DNA of 64,000 nt, from NCBI GenBank assembly GCA_038501625.1, contig JAZAYU010000123.1:1178001-1242000 (forward strand), given 5' to 3'. This DNA comes from Corbicula japonica (Eukaryota > Mollusca > Bivalvia > Venerida > Cyrenidae). A model generated the notes under the pieces. That model was not told where the DNA came from, did no database searches, and was given only the letters and a program-made list of their open reading frames with translations. The stretch's first letter is position 1; every line of letters starts with the position of its first letter. Positions 1 through 10,731 of the stretch are shown piece after piece. The translations under genes and the position numbers were made by a program.

Positions 1-73
1 TTCAAGTGAAATTTTCACATCAAATTTCAATTGTCCCATTCTAAATCTTGACTTAAGCATACTTGAATGAGAC
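1..73 (-). CDS. Exon of FSH1/OVCA2-like hydrolase gene (runs off the left edge)
   Basis: On the minus strand a good acceptor (pyrimidine-rich stretch then CAG at 74-79) is followed by a frame open to the window edge, 24 codons after one split base. It joins in frame to the 23-nt exon at 302-324. The encoded stretch follows the HGYR motif of the previous exon and includes MLKSRFRMGQLKF. The downstream catalytic Ser/Asp/His region would lie outside the window, so this is only an N-terminus. The match past HGYR is weak; the call rests mainly on the motif spread over exons 302-324 and 2592-2640. Confidence 0.4.
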
Positions 74-301
74 CTGTAAACAGAAAGAATTTGCATGTTT
101 TATTAAATATAAAGTTGGGCAAAAGTGGTCTTAATTCGGAGTTGATCTGTAATTTAGGGTTTAGAAAAGCACAAAGCACAAGACTGTTAAAAACGGACAC
201 TGAAATAGACTATAGTAGTCTGGATATTGATGGGGGGATATTGATTTGGGTTGGTCTTAATGCGGGGTTTTACTGTATTAATAACTTAAAATGCAACATA
301 C

Positions 302-324
302 CTGTACCCATGAATACAGAGTAT
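302..324 (-). CDS. 23-nt microexon of FSH1/OVCA2-like hydrolase gene
   Basis: A 23-nt stretch on the minus strand lies between a strong acceptor (TATATTTCAG) and a strong donor (GTATGT). It encodes ILCIHGY plus two bases of an Arg codon. Its length is exactly what is needed to join the phase-0 end of exon 2592-2640 to the exon at 1-73. The joined motif KLKILCIHGYR resembles the first beta-strand and oxyanion-loop region at the start of the FSH1/OVCA2 serine hydrolase family. The family name is my inference; the splice sites and the phase are read directly. Confidence 0.5.
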
Positions 325-385
325 CTGAAATATATCACAAAAGATAAAATTAAACTGTGTAAAATGAAAACATATAATAAGTATA

Positions 386-537
386 GGATATCAACCGAGC
401 ACGAGGTGTTTCTGTGTAGGAAATACCTGGTCACAAGCTTCTTGTGACAACGAGAGCGCAAAGCGCTCGAGGTGTTTCATGAAGCTCGTGGCCAGGTATT
501 TTCTACACAGAAACAACGATGTACGAGGTTGATATCC
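386..537. repeat. Foldback (palindromic) MITE-like repeat
   Basis: Two arms that are reverse complements (starting GGATATCAACC and ending GGTTGATATCC) enclose a short centre containing GAGCGCAAAGCGCTC. The arms include the inverted pair around TACCTGGTC/GGCCAGGTA. It lies in the intron between the two leftmost hydrolase exons. No coding content. Confidence 0.65.
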
Positions 538-1584
538 GACTTACACACCTAAGACACATGCAAGTACTACGATTTGAATGAAAGTTTGTCCCAAGCATCA
601 GATTTGTTTGAAGAGTTGAGCAGCCGAAATTTTTTGTCACAAAATACATACAGGTTAGCGTCATTATTTACGTATCATACTTTTTGTTGGGTTTAACACC
701 CGCTTTCAACAGTATTTCAGTCATATTGGTGCGGAAATTGAACAATTGACGCACTCATTCATTCGATCACTATTTCATTCAGTGCGGCGTTAAAAAAAAT
801 TAAACTGTATACTTCAAAACTACCCAAGAATATGCACGAACATGCTTTTTTCAAGCCTTTGACAAGGCCTACAACTTATAATAATAACTACTTGGTATTC
901 CATTTGTCTATTGAAAAAAAGCACACTTTTGTAAAATCATGTGCTCAGTTGCACAGCATTCCTAAAGGGCCGTCTGATTTAAGGGAAGGTCTTCATTATA
1001 TGCAATAACATTGATTTGTGCACATCCCCGATATCCATTTCAAATTCAAAATAAACCCTGTAAACACATTACAACAAACATTTGTCAAATCAGTCATTAA
1101 TAAGGTGAATTAAAATAAATAAAAAATAAAACTTATAACTGGCATACACCAGATGACATGTACAAAAATATTATTGGCGCTTAGCAAAAGTGTAGTAGTA
1201 CATAAAGAAAAAAAAGCCAAGTGTCAGATTTCAAGTTTCCTCCTCTGTCAAGCGATGAAAATAAAGCGAACACACAAGTGTAAAAATTTAACAAGACAAA
1301 ATGTGTTTTATAAATGTGTATACATGTACATCATTCAACGATTTATATTTACGGAAACCTGACTATACATAATGACAATAAGGTACTAAAAGAAATGCAT
1401 GTTAAATGAACTTTTTTGATCAATATATATGGTACTGTAAGTGTTATCTTATTGGGTTATAAAAAGAGAATAACATAAAATGATGTGGTGTTTTAATTTT
1501 ACTTCATTTGTTCTAGTGCTTAAAATGTAAAAAATGTTGTGTGTCTTTTTTGTATTGTTTTAACACTTTTAAATATACGCACAA
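538..1584. other. Intronic sequence without recognisable features
   Basis: AT-rich sequence within the presumed intron of the minus-strand hydrolase gene. The ORFs here are short and show no family motif or splice logic. I see nothing functional. Confidence 0.5.
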
Positions 1585-1662
1585 GACTAGGTTGTTCCTT
1601 GCACGTGGACGGGTAATTCTTTTCGGAGAACAACCCGTCCACGTGCATGGAACAACCTGGTC
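1585..1662. repeat. Short inverted repeat (30-bp arms)
   Basis: Arms 1585-1614 and 1633-1662 are nearly perfect reverse complements (GCACGTGGACGGGT against ACCCGTCCACGTGC) around an 18-base loop. A foldback repeat with no coding content. Confidence 0.65.
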
Positions 1663-2162
1663 TCATGAATTCTTTTGTTATCCCAGGTTATTCTCAAAAT
1701 TATCAACCTACGGCAAACAAAAGAGCCAGTGTGTAACCAGGCAGATCCATGATCTGAAGTTTTTTAGAGTGGTTGCACTTTGTAGGCATAACTTAGTATG
1801 TATTCCACATAAAGTAAAACTGAAAAACAACAACATATTTTACTTGATCAATGAATATTAAAGGTTGTTCATAAAAGAAGTTCAATTTGCATCTTTTCAG
1901 TTGTTCTCAGTCATGCATATTTAAAGAGATTTTCAGCTTTTTCTTACTTACAAAAATTTAGTAAGAGTTTAAAAAGTCCATTTCACCACTTTTATTACAT
2001 GAATAAGTTTTTATATTGTTCAAAATTTTTATTTTCTTGTGCTTGATATTTTTTCTGGAGGAAACTCTTATGAAGCTTTAACGAATATTTTATCTTAAAA
2101 CTGCAGCTGAAAAATGCGATGTACCACATAATTCTCTGCCACTTTTAAGTTTTATCAGTTTC

Positions 2163-2394
2163 TTAACACTTTAATCCATGGGAAAGGCCTTACATCTCAT
2201 GGCAGAGACCAGTATAGATCCAGATCAGCCTTCATATCTGATCAGGATATACAGTGTTTACTTCCTGTTCAAAAACCTAATGAATTTAAAAGCATCCAGT
2301 GTATATTCAGACTTGTCTTGTGTGCAGGCTGATCTCAATTAACACTGGTGGCACATTGGATAAAAGCAGTATCCACAGAGTTAATGATCAGGGA
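2163..2394. repeat. TTAA foldback MITE, degenerate copy
   Basis: TTAA at both ends and the family's two internal hairpin arms built on variants of GTAGATCCAGATCAG are recognisable but eroded. The full family description is at 23445. Confidence 0.6.
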
Positions 2395-2591
2395 AGTATT
2401 CCAGATTTCTAGGGTAGTTAGACCATTATTTCTAACTTTCTCACCACAATCCCCATTACTGCTTCGAGCAACCCTACTGAACCCCTTTTGATATTATTAT
2501 TTCACTGTCTAACAAGACAATACTATGTAAATATTTATATATACTTTGTCATGAACTTGAATACTGTATAACATACAACAATCCACAGTAC

Positions 2592-2640
2592 CTTTAATTT
2601 ATCAGTACTGTTTGACTTGTCTCCCGATGCCATCAATAAT
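2592..2640 (-). CDS. First coding exon of FSH1/OVCA2-like hydrolase gene
   Basis: A minus-strand exon lies between an acceptor (TTTTGATTGTTTCAG, 2641-2655) and a donor (AAAG|GTACTG). After seven bases of presumed 5' UTR an ATG at 2633-2631 opens 14 codons, MASGDKSNSTDKLK, ending in phase 0. Joined to the microexon at 302-324 this reads KLKILCIHGYR, the type of start seen in FSH1/OVCA2 serine hydrolases. Because the ATG sits just inside an internal exon, an upstream 5' UTR exon should exist to the right. Transcription would run leftward, away from the Arp3 gene. Confidence 0.5.
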
Positions 2641-4377
2641 CTGAAACAATCAAAACAAGAAGCAGTCAATGTGATGTAGAAATGTGCAAGAAGCCAGTTT
2701 ACTCAACTGGTAACTCGAGCATTTACACCTGGCTACATTAGGCAATAGAAAATTAATTCCTACATTCTCATCCTAATTTTGGGAAAAACTGGGGCGGGTG
2801 GGTGGGTTTTATTTTTTATTTATCATTCTCACTGTTTCTAATGAAGCTTGTGTAGTTTAAAGATAAATAAGAGTTAAGCCGACTATGAATTGCCAATTCG
2901 CACTTAAATGTTTCATACTGCGTTTTCGTACTCTACCGATTCGTACTTGTAATATAAATTTTGAGGTACACATTTTTTTTTCAAAAAAAAACAAGAGCTG
3001 TCACTTGAAATTGACATATGCCCCCGAAATGCAGCTTTGAAATCAAATAGGTATACATATGTAATAATTAACATTTGTAATGAAAAATATGCTTGTGGAA
3101 GACAAAGCATACTGCATGCATATAATGTGAAAGATGAAAGGATCATATGTTTTAAGTCTGTAGTAAATATATTGTTAAATAAAGTTAAATATGACTTTTT
3201 TTTTTTAGAAAATTCGAAGATTATTGGGGAAATTATCCTGGGAAATGATTATTAGAGTTATGAACCTTACTACAGTCATGTGATGTGGGTAATATGAACC
3301 AGAGGGCCATGATGGCCCTTTATCACTCACCAGAGTACAACAAAGTTGTGTTGTACAAGACCCAACATCTCCATATGGTGAACATTTACTTACTTATATT
3401 CAAACTCGTCCAATTAATAACTGGGACATAATTATGTCCTGACCAAGTTTCTTTACAATCTGATAATCAGAGTAAAGTGTGACCACTATAGTGTAAACAA
3501 GAAAATTCTATTTTTAGTAACAGTGACCTAGTTTTTGGACCCAGATGACCCATATTCGAACTTGTCTGAGAAATCATTGGGACAAACATCCTGACCAAGT
3601 TTCATGACAATCGGAGCAAAAATGTGACCTCTAGAGTGTTAACAAGAAAATTGTATTTTTAGTAACAGTGACCTAGTTTTTGGACCCAGACGACCCATAT
3701 TCAAAATTGTCCCAGAAATCATAGGGACAAACATCCTGACCAAGTGTCATGACAATCAGAACAAAAATGTGACCGCTAGAGTGTAACAAGAAAATTCTAT
3801 TTTTAGTTACAGTGACCTAGTTTTTGGACCCAGATGATCCATATTCAAACTCATCCTAGAAATCATTGGGACAAACATCCTGATCAAGTTTCATGATAAC
3901 TGGAGCAAAAATGTGACTGCTACAGTGTTAACAAGAAAATTCTATTTATAGTAACAGTGAACTAGTTTTTGGACCCAGATGACCCTTATTCGAACTCATC
4001 CTAGAATTCATCGGGACAAACATCCTGACCAAGTTTCATGACAATCGGAGCAAAAATGTGATCGCTAGAGTGTTAACAAGAAAATTCTATTTAAAGTAAC
4101 AGTGACCTAGTTTTTGGACGTAGATGACCCGTATTCGAATTCTTCTGACAAATCATTTGGACAAACATCCTGACCAAGTTTCATGACAATCAGAACAAAA
4201 ATGTGACCGCTAGAGTGTTAACAAGAAAATTCTATTTTTAGTAACAGTGACCTAGTTTTTGGACCCTGGTGACCCATATTGGAACTCGTCCGAGAAATCA
4301 CTGGGACAAACATCCTGACCAAATTTCATGACAATCGGACAAAAAATGTAACCTCTACTGCGTTAACAAAATTTACC

Positions 4378-4413
<36 letters not shown>
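4378..4413 (+). repeat. TTAGGG telomere-type repeats inside a transposon core
   Basis: About six TTAGGG units with one TTTAGGG variant at the start of a core monomer of the element 2991-4935. A second block occupies the same place in the next monomer at 4540-4569. Confidence 0.9.
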
Positions 4414-4538
4414 TAAAAAGGCCCATAACTCAGCCAAAAATAATCCGATCAGAAATTCCTTCGGATATGCACAATAAGTCTTGGTGACAAACACTCCTGT
4501 GAAGTTTCAATGAAATCCCTCAAGCGGTTTCAGTTTAC

Positions 4539-4539
<1 letters not shown>

Positions 4540-4569
<30 letters not shown>
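4540..4569 (+). repeat. Second TTAGGG block in the next core monomer
   Basis: Same short array with the same TTTAGGG variant, one monomer (about 162 bp) after the first. The third monomer lacks it. Confidence 0.9.
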
Positions 4570-4872
4570 TAAAAAGGTCCATAACTCCGCCAAAAATAAT
4601 CCGATCAGAAATTCCTTCGGATATGCACATCTACACTTGGTGACAAACATTCCTGTTTAGTTTCAATGAAATCCCTCAAGCAGTTTGGGAGAAGAAGCGA
4701 GGACAAGATTTTGCTTAAAAGGGCCATAACTCAGCCAAAAATAATCCGAGCAGAAATTCCTGACGATATGCACAACTAGGCTTGGTGACAAACATTCCTG
4801 TGAAGTTTCAAAGAAATCCCTCAAGCGGTTTATGAGGAGAAGCGAGGACAAGATTATTTCGGACAGACGGAA

Positions 4873-4901
4873 AGACGGACGGACGGACGGACGGACGGAC
4901 A
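4873..4901. repeat. ACGG/GGAC tetranucleotide microsatellite
   Basis: About seven GGAC units beside the 5' terminus of the tandem-core element; related tracts sit at the same place in the elements at 25893 (GTCC) and 39386 (TCGG). Confidence 0.85.
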
Positions 4902-5446
4902 GTGCGATTACTATATGCCTCCCTTCGGGGGCATAAAAAAACGTTCGGGCGGAGTGATTTTCAAGGAGCGGGCGGGTATGAGAATCTAGGAATTAATTTT
5001 CTATTGCCTTAACTCGGGCAAACAAAATAAAATAAATACACTTTTAATGAGGTTTGTGTATTTTCATCAGATTCTGTTGAATAACATGAAATGTTGTTAT
5101 TGAAACTGATAAAGTTTGGTTTCCCAACATTCCAAATACACACAATTTACAGCATTACTTTAATATGAGACATCTATTACATTACGAGGGCTGTCCGGAA
5201 AGTTCATATACTACTTTATTTTTTACACTCAACCAATACATACATATAACAAATTTGGCCAGAAAATACATACATATCTAACAAACAAATTTACAAAAAA
5301 CTGTCAGGCTGTGATGAACATTAACATAAAAACAGTCCAAACATCCAACATATATACATAATCACGGAGCACTTTTAAACGTCATCAACGTTAAATGAAC
5401 GTCATGAAATCACTCCTTCTCAAAAACATCGCCCACACGATTTTAC

Positions 5447-5568
5447 TCATTTCTGATAACGGCTGACCCATTGCTGGTATACCCCTTTGTACCATTCTCG
5501 ATCAAAACCAGATATTGCCGATCTAACACCGACGCGAAGTTCTTCCAAATCTGCAAATCTTTTACCAC
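5447..5568 (-). pseudogene. Mariner transposase C-terminal remnant
   Basis: The minus-strand frame KRFADLEELRVGVRSAISGF and then EWYKGVYQQWVSRYQK before a stop matches the end of mariner transposases, where a W...RW/Q...K pattern precedes the last residues. A GDVFEKE-like tail occurs a few bases further in a shifted frame. It abuts the N-terminal fragment at 5562, which defines the internal deletion. Confidence 0.65.
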
Positions 5569-5849
5569 ACAATTCCGACTGTTCTAACGCGTTCTACGTA
5601 ATTCGGCTCTGCTACTTTTGGTCGTCCACTTCGTTTCTTATCTAACACATTTTCAACCCCGCTTCTAAATCTGCTGTGCCACTTAAACACAAGTTGCCTT
5701 GAACATTTACCGGCCGTATCTGCTTTTGTAATAAACTTCCACGTCTCAGTTGGTGTCATATTAGCATGAAAACAAAACTTGATAACACTCCGTTGCTCCG
5801 TCCGTGAAATTGACGTCATTTTTTCGAAACAAATGTTAAGCGCCCCCAA
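5562..5849 (-). pseudogene. Mariner transposase N-terminal HTH region (truncated)
   Basis: The 95-residue frame carries the N-terminal paired helix-turn-helix of mariner transposases: EQRSVIKFCFHANMTPTETW, the segment SRQLVFKWHSRFRSG, and the linker motif RSGRPKV at residues 75-81. The true start may be the internal Met of MTSIS. The DDE/D core, normally about 200 further residues, is absent. The C-terminal tail follows directly at 5447-5568, so the gene has lost its middle and cannot make an active transposase. Confidence 0.8.
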
Positions 5850-6204
5850 TGCGTCAACGGTCGTTTACAACTTGTTTATTAACCTATGATGTTGTAATTT
5901 TCACCAAATGTCAGGCAATGATATCAAATAACTTCGCGTAAGTAAAAACGCGTTATGCATAAAACTTTTATTTTTATTAACTTTTGTTTTGAGTAGCTAC
6001 TGTCATGGAATCAAAGTGCTCCGACAACCGTCGGTCATGTTACCATGGCGATGGGCGTTTTGCAAATATTATTGTTATCATGTTTATAAATTTAGAAATA
6101 TGTAGCCAATACATACTTAAGCAAAATATCAAAACAGCTTATTGATATAACTGCTAATAATTATTCTGTAGCCTTGTCTACGAACTTTCCGGACAGCCCT
6201 CGTA

Positions 6205-7513
6205 TAAGTCATAAAATGTTCTAAGAAAATTTTTAAAGCTAAAGACTACACTAGTCAAAAGTTCTAAGTGCACACTTGATAAATGTTAATTTTTTTAAAT
6301 TATTTGATTGAATCTTTTAAAATAGTGTAAACTACAATGAAGAAGAATCAATATTCTATTAAAGCACACCAAACATTTTAAGTCTGCTTAACCAGATTAA
6401 AAAATAATAATATTTTAGCTAACCTGTTCTCAGAAAGCAATTCTCAAGTTAATTATCATTGCATCGGCTATCATCTGTGATCGTTTTCTCATCTCTGTAT
6501 AATTTAAATTTCATGCAAATTTAAAGGAAATACTGTAGTTTGCCATTCCATTGCAGTGAAATAGCTTTCTGTAGCTTTGTAATGGTCTGCTGGGCACGAT
6601 GAGCCAACACACTCAACTCTATTTTATCCATAACGTTTTTACATGATTTCAAGGAGAAAATACCATCTTTAACACAATGTTTTGTGCCAAAAGTTTTTGA
6701 ATTGTCTAACAGTTTGGGATGATACAATTCTCTATGATAGATGTGTAACAACCTTTCTAAACGAAAAAATGTATTCATTTCGATAAAATTGACCAGTTTT
6801 CAGACACGCTTTTTGACCAAATAAGCGTCATTTTCGAATAATTCGATTTTGAAGTTTATTGAATTTCTATAAATTTTAGTTTTAAATTTTTATTTATTGG
6901 ACACTTATCCAACAAATGTTACACTAATATTTTCGATTTTACGTTGTTTTACGTAAATATTTAATGACGTAATTGAGTAACATCAGCGTTCAACGTAAGC
7001 AACGTAATCAATCTAGAAAATGATATCGTTTGATTTTCTTCTTAAATTAATAAAATATGCAGAAATAAGGTATTTCTTTTGCATTTACGAAAACCGTGAA
7101 GATTTTTTAACAACAAATTTGAAGTTGTGCCTGTGAAAAGAATTTTGACGGCAATGTCGTTGTCTGCTGACGTCAACCGTTCCATGGTTACAATTTGTTG
7201 GTGTGTTTTTCATGTTTGTCTGGAGTCGGTGAACACGTGAAAAACAAAAACGATTGTAAAAAAATTAATTTCGCTTGTCCCACGGGGATAATGCATAAAT
7301 AGCGTATGCCGACGTGGATGACGTAAAACGTAAAACATATGCAAGGTTTTCAAAAAAATATTATTGTTTGATCATTATTAACATAAAGTCAAACTTTCAT
7401 TCAATTTGAATAAGTTTACTCTAGGATATTCAAACTTGAAAAGTGTGCACTTAGAACTTTTGACCAGTGTATATGCATGCTGCATGATGGAACGCTTTTG
7501 CACTCTTGATAGG
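6205..7513. other. Intergenic stretch, no supported gene
   Basis: AT-rich sequence upstream of the TTAA MITE at 7514. A minus-strand 85-codon frame (6521-6778) has no known motif. It could be a 5' exon of the hydrolase gene because its possible donor is phase-compatible, but I do not support it as coding. Confidence 0.4.
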
Positions 7514-7735
7514 CTTAAAAAGTCTACTCATTTTTACAGATGTGTGATCAGTGTAGATCCAAATCAGCCGGCACATCCATGCCATCTGATCAGGATCTGC
7601 ACTTGTTGCATTTGGGTCACAAGAAGCCAACAGTGCAGATCCTGATCAGACGGCAGGGATGCTTTTTTATTTAATAGGTTATTTCTGACCAAAAAGCAAA
7701 CAGTGCAGATCCTGATCAGAAGGCTATGTAATTTT
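7514..7735. repeat. TTAA foldback MITE copy
   Basis: It carries the first hairpin arm (GTGTAGATCC, CCGGCACATCC, GATCAGGATCTGCAC) and parts of the second. The right end is eroded. Confidence 0.65.
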
Positions 7736-8297
7736 TAAAATATAATTTAGGGTTTTAACTTTAAAGAATTATGGATGTAAAGCCATCATTTGGAAACAAG
7801 GATTCTCGACGTTAGCATAATTTTTGACATAGAACTATTAGAAGAAAAAAGTTTTCGCATTGTTGTTAAATGCCAACTAGTTGTACAGAAAGGGCAGCCA
7901 TCCTATATAGAGAAAAACCCGAAATTTTTAGGGTTGATCAACTGACCATAAGCAATCTATTAAAAATTTTACACTGTAAAAATGTTAGATAGATTGACCC
8001 CGGGACATTTCGACCACAAAACAAAACTGTGGTGAACAGATCGCGAAAATACGTTATTACGACGGATTTAACATTCTTAGTATAGGATTTATATAGCTTT
8101 TTGTGTAATTCGTGTCATTTCATGAATGCCGGAACCCAACTGTTCGGTTATTAAAAGTTTTAAATACAGACTGGAGTAAAACAAACTGTTGTCTCACCGG
8201 TACAAAACTGTAAAACGAAAGTAAAAAATGACTGGTTCAATGATGACAATTGTTAAGACCTTCAACTACCAAAAAGAGATTTTTTTGAAGGCTCGGC

Positions 8298-8458
8298 TCA
8301 ATCTCCTTCGCAGAGTTGTCGGTCGTTCCTTACACTCATTTTACACATGAGCCGACACTCTCTTACACTATCGGCTCATTACATTCACCCCTGTGAGTGT
8401 AAGGAACGACAACTCTGCGAAGGAGATTGATGAGCCGATAGTGTAAGAGTGGGCTCAT
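8298..8458. repeat. Compound foldback repeat with two overlapping inverted pairs
   Basis: Arms 8298-8338 and 8394-8430 are reverse complements (AATCTCCTTCGCAGAGTTGTC against its complement). A second inverted pair, 8347-8379 against 8428-8458, shares the ATGAGCCGATAGTGTAAGAG motif. The two stems cannot fully form together. Confidence 0.75.
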
Positions 8459-8459
8459 T

Positions 8460-10560
8460 TTTTAAAAAATAATCTGTAATAAAATCCTATTACAAGTTAA
8501 AATAAATAAAAATATTTGGAATAAATAATACATGTTATAGTACAAAATCAATCCAAATAAAGCAGACTACTTTTGCCAATGATATACAGTGGTGTGTGGC
8601 AAGTCTGCGCACCTATCATAAAAGTTTAACAGTTTTGCAAATCAACTTTTAGTAGCCAAAGAAACATACATTTAGTAGCTAAAGAAAAAACTGCATCCAT
8701 TCAGGTAGTTGTTGTTTTGTTGTTGTTGTTGTTTTTTAATATATAAAATTTAGATTGATACGAACCTGTAAGAAATATATCATATGATGTAGAGAGTTTG
8801 ACAACTAAGTATTTGTAATTGAAATGTGTTATCTTCACTGCTTTAATAAATATCATAGCACTTCATATGTCTGGCAGTTTACATCTATAGCTTTTCTTAA
8901 GTTTTGATTTTACAAAGAAGAGAAGTGGATATTTCACCACCCAAAACATAGCCTTATCGTGCAGCAAAAATATAGAGAGGGAAAGTGGGTTTGTGTTTAT
9001 AAAAATGATCAATTTCTGATTAAACACCACAAACAATAATTAACGGGTACCGCCTTTGAACGGTCATTGGCAAAATAATTGTCACTGGGATATTTAAAAC
9101 CAGGTGCAAGGGTACATCAACCTCACACTTGGACCAACAGATTATGGTACATTATAAACAACAAGAACAAGTTTTCTTGGTGAATTAGCTCCAACCCACT
9201 CGTCATGCAACTCGACAATGTTGAATGCAAATGCGAGTACATTTAAAACATAAGAATCAAATAGCGTTGTCCAGCAAAAATTTGTCGAAATTTGTTGAAA
9301 TTCATTTCAATACCACTAAGACAACCTTCATGTTTATTCTTAGCAGCTCTCCACTCATAATTCAAATTAAACATGGAAATACCATCGCATCGCTAAATAT
9401 TTAATACGAAAGCTTAAAGTGTTACGATGTTGTTTTTATGTACGTTATGGTATTTTTGTAATCTCATTCGAATTCCTTGGCGGGCTATTTCTTTGTATTC
9501 TTACTTAGTTGTCAAACTCTCTAATTCTTATTATTGGCGGATCGGCGATTATTTCGTTCTGTGTATGTTAGACTACGCATGCTCACGCATAATTAATCAG
9601 CCTTATTTAAATCTCTCGCGGTCTCTTCTTTCTACTTAAATAACTATATATCAGTGTAAAATAAGTAAACGAGTTGAATTTCTTGGACATTTTTGGGAGT
9701 TTTGTGTGTTGCATTATAAATTCTAACATTCGAGGCTAAAACGTACTGTTTATTAAGACTATTTTCACATAATTGATGGAAAGTCATTTTAATTGTTTGG
9801 GGCGTCCATATTGTAACTGATTATTTTAATACCATGCTCTCTTCTCCTCTCTTCTTTGTCTGTGTGGGGAAGCTGTGTCTGCTGGATGTGACCATTCATG
9901 ATATGCATATTTCACATTTTTAAATAACTTTTTATATCGATTGTTCTTTCAACTTAAATTAATAATGCAAGGTTACTGATTTCTGGGTCAACATCAGTGC
10001 AAGCACCGAAAATGGAAACGTGGCTTCTCTGTTGTGATTTAAACTCAAATCTCTGGATATTCAGTCCGGCATTCTACCCCTAGACCACTTTTCCTCCTCA
10101 TAATCTAAATAGATGTTCTTATAATCTAAATAGATTTCCTCATAATCTAAATAGATTTAATGGCGATACAACATAACGATCCAAGTTTATATCAGGTTGG
10201 TTAAAATGACCAGATCTAGACAAAAACTGCCCATTTTATTTTGCAATTGACAGGAACGTCCATACATAAATATACAATATATCAGCCCACCTTTCCAGTA
10301 AACTACAGCTAGGTCAATGTTAATTTAAGGATACAATCTCCTTTTTACCCAGAACTATTCTATTCTAAAAAGTTTGCGTTTAGCTCCTGTTTCAGCCTTT
10401 AGTTGCTTTTCCTGATATATCATGTATTTCATCTTTAAACTGATTGAAAAAGCCCATCTACAGAATTTCTGATAGGACTTACAGAATTTCAATATACATA
10501 TATACATGATATTTTATCAAACGAGTCATTTTTCATTATGCATTCTTTGGGTTACTTTCC
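8460..10560. other. Intergenic region upstream of Arp3
   Basis: About 2.1 kb without a supported gene. It includes a GTT trinucleotide run (8706-8735) and three imperfect copies of a unit containing ATAATCTAAATAGAT at 10098-10158. Confidence 0.5.
10098..10158. repeat. Short tandem repeat, about 3 x 21 bp
   Basis: Three consecutive copies of a unit containing ATAATCTAAATAGAT, ending about 440 bp upstream of the YY1-like site. Confidence 0.8.
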
Positions 10561-10596
10561 TGACAGTAGGGAGTAACCAGTCCATTTTACTCCCAT

Positions 10597-10607
10597 GCGC
10601 CATTTTG
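10597..10607 (+). promoter_or_regulatory. YY1-like site in the Arp3 promoter
   Basis: GCGCCATTTTG matches the animal YY1/Pho-type core (GCCAT within a CAAAATGGCGC complement), 81 bp upstream of the Arp3 ATG. No TATA box is visible here, as is usual for housekeeping genes. Binding is inferred from the motif only. Confidence 0.4.
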
Positions 10608-10647
10608 CAAATTCGCCGATGAGTGATTCATTTCCTGGTTGTTGATT

Positions 10648-10655
10648 GCGGAAGT
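10648..10655 (+). promoter_or_regulatory. ETS-type site in the Arp3 promoter
   Basis: GCGGAAGT, an ETS-family core, lies 33 bp upstream of the ATG, possibly within the 5' UTR. It is a common partner of YY1 sites in TATA-less animal promoters. Motif evidence only. Confidence 0.35.
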
Positions 10656-10687
10656 TTTCACTCATTTGTCGCAATAGTAGCTTAGAT

Positions 10688-10731
10688 ATGGCTGGGCGAC
10701 TACCAGCTGTAGTCATTGATAATGGAACGGG
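10688..10731 (+). CDS. ACTR3: Arp3 exon 1 (start)
   Basis: Encodes [14 protein letters not shown] and two bases of a Gly codon before the donor GTATGA. It forms the first half of the nucleotide phosphate loop. Confidence 0.95.

Larger units (their letters stand above)
2991..4935 (-). mobile_element. HINE-like rolling-circle element with tandem core
   Basis: Read on the minus strand it starts TATGCCCCCGAAG, carries an ACGG-type microsatellite, then long tandem cores, then the subterminal inverted repeat TTCGGGGGCATA, a GTCA/TGAC hairpin and the terminus AGCTCTTGT. The core has about six 165-170-bp units (roughly 3345-4365, marked by GACCTAGTTTTTGGACC) and about three 160-bp units (4378-4850, marked by CATAACTCAGCCAAAAATAA). 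The architecture matches Helentron-associated non-autonomous elements, and the tandem core with ACGG repeats recalls the bivalve pearl-type elements. No protein is encoded. Confidence 0.7.
2741..5008. mobile_element. PIF/Harbinger-like MITE, split by a nested tandem-core element
   Basis: The ends are long inverted repeats: GGCAATAGAAAATTAATTCC at the left and its reverse complement at 4989-5008. The element is flanked by TTA at 2738-2740 and 5009-5011. GGC-starting termini with a 3-bp TTA/TAA duplication fit the PIF/Harbinger superfamily. A second member lies at 32243-32487 (shared TTTTGGGAAAAA and GGGCGGGTGGG). Most of its length is the nested element 2991-4935. No transposase is present. 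Confidence 0.7.
5185..6202 (-). mobile_element. Internally deleted mariner-family transposon
   Basis: Terminal inverted repeats CGAGGGCTGTCCGGAAAGTT (left) and its reverse complement (right) are flanked by the TA duplication typical of Tc1/mariner (5183-5184, 6203-6204). At 1018 bp it is shorter than a full mariner of about 1.3 kb. It keeps the start and the extreme end of the transposase reading frame on the minus strand but lacks the catalytic middle. Confidence 0.85.

Noticed and set aside
3345..4365. CRISPR-like regularly spaced repeats
   Set aside because: The units are whole 165-170-bp tandem monomers without unique spacers, in a eukaryotic transposon.
4663..4851. 62-codon minus-strand frame
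   Set aside because: Lies inside the tandem core of the element at 2991 and is repeated in each monomer with changes.
6026..6039. X-box-like GTTACCATGGCGAT
   Set aside because: Two mismatches and located inside the mariner relic.
6521..6778. 85-codon minus-strand frame as first exon of the hydrolase gene
   Set aside because: A donor at its end is phase-compatible with exon 2592-2640, but that has a one-in-three chance, there is no family motif, and the hydrolase already has a good ATG downstream.
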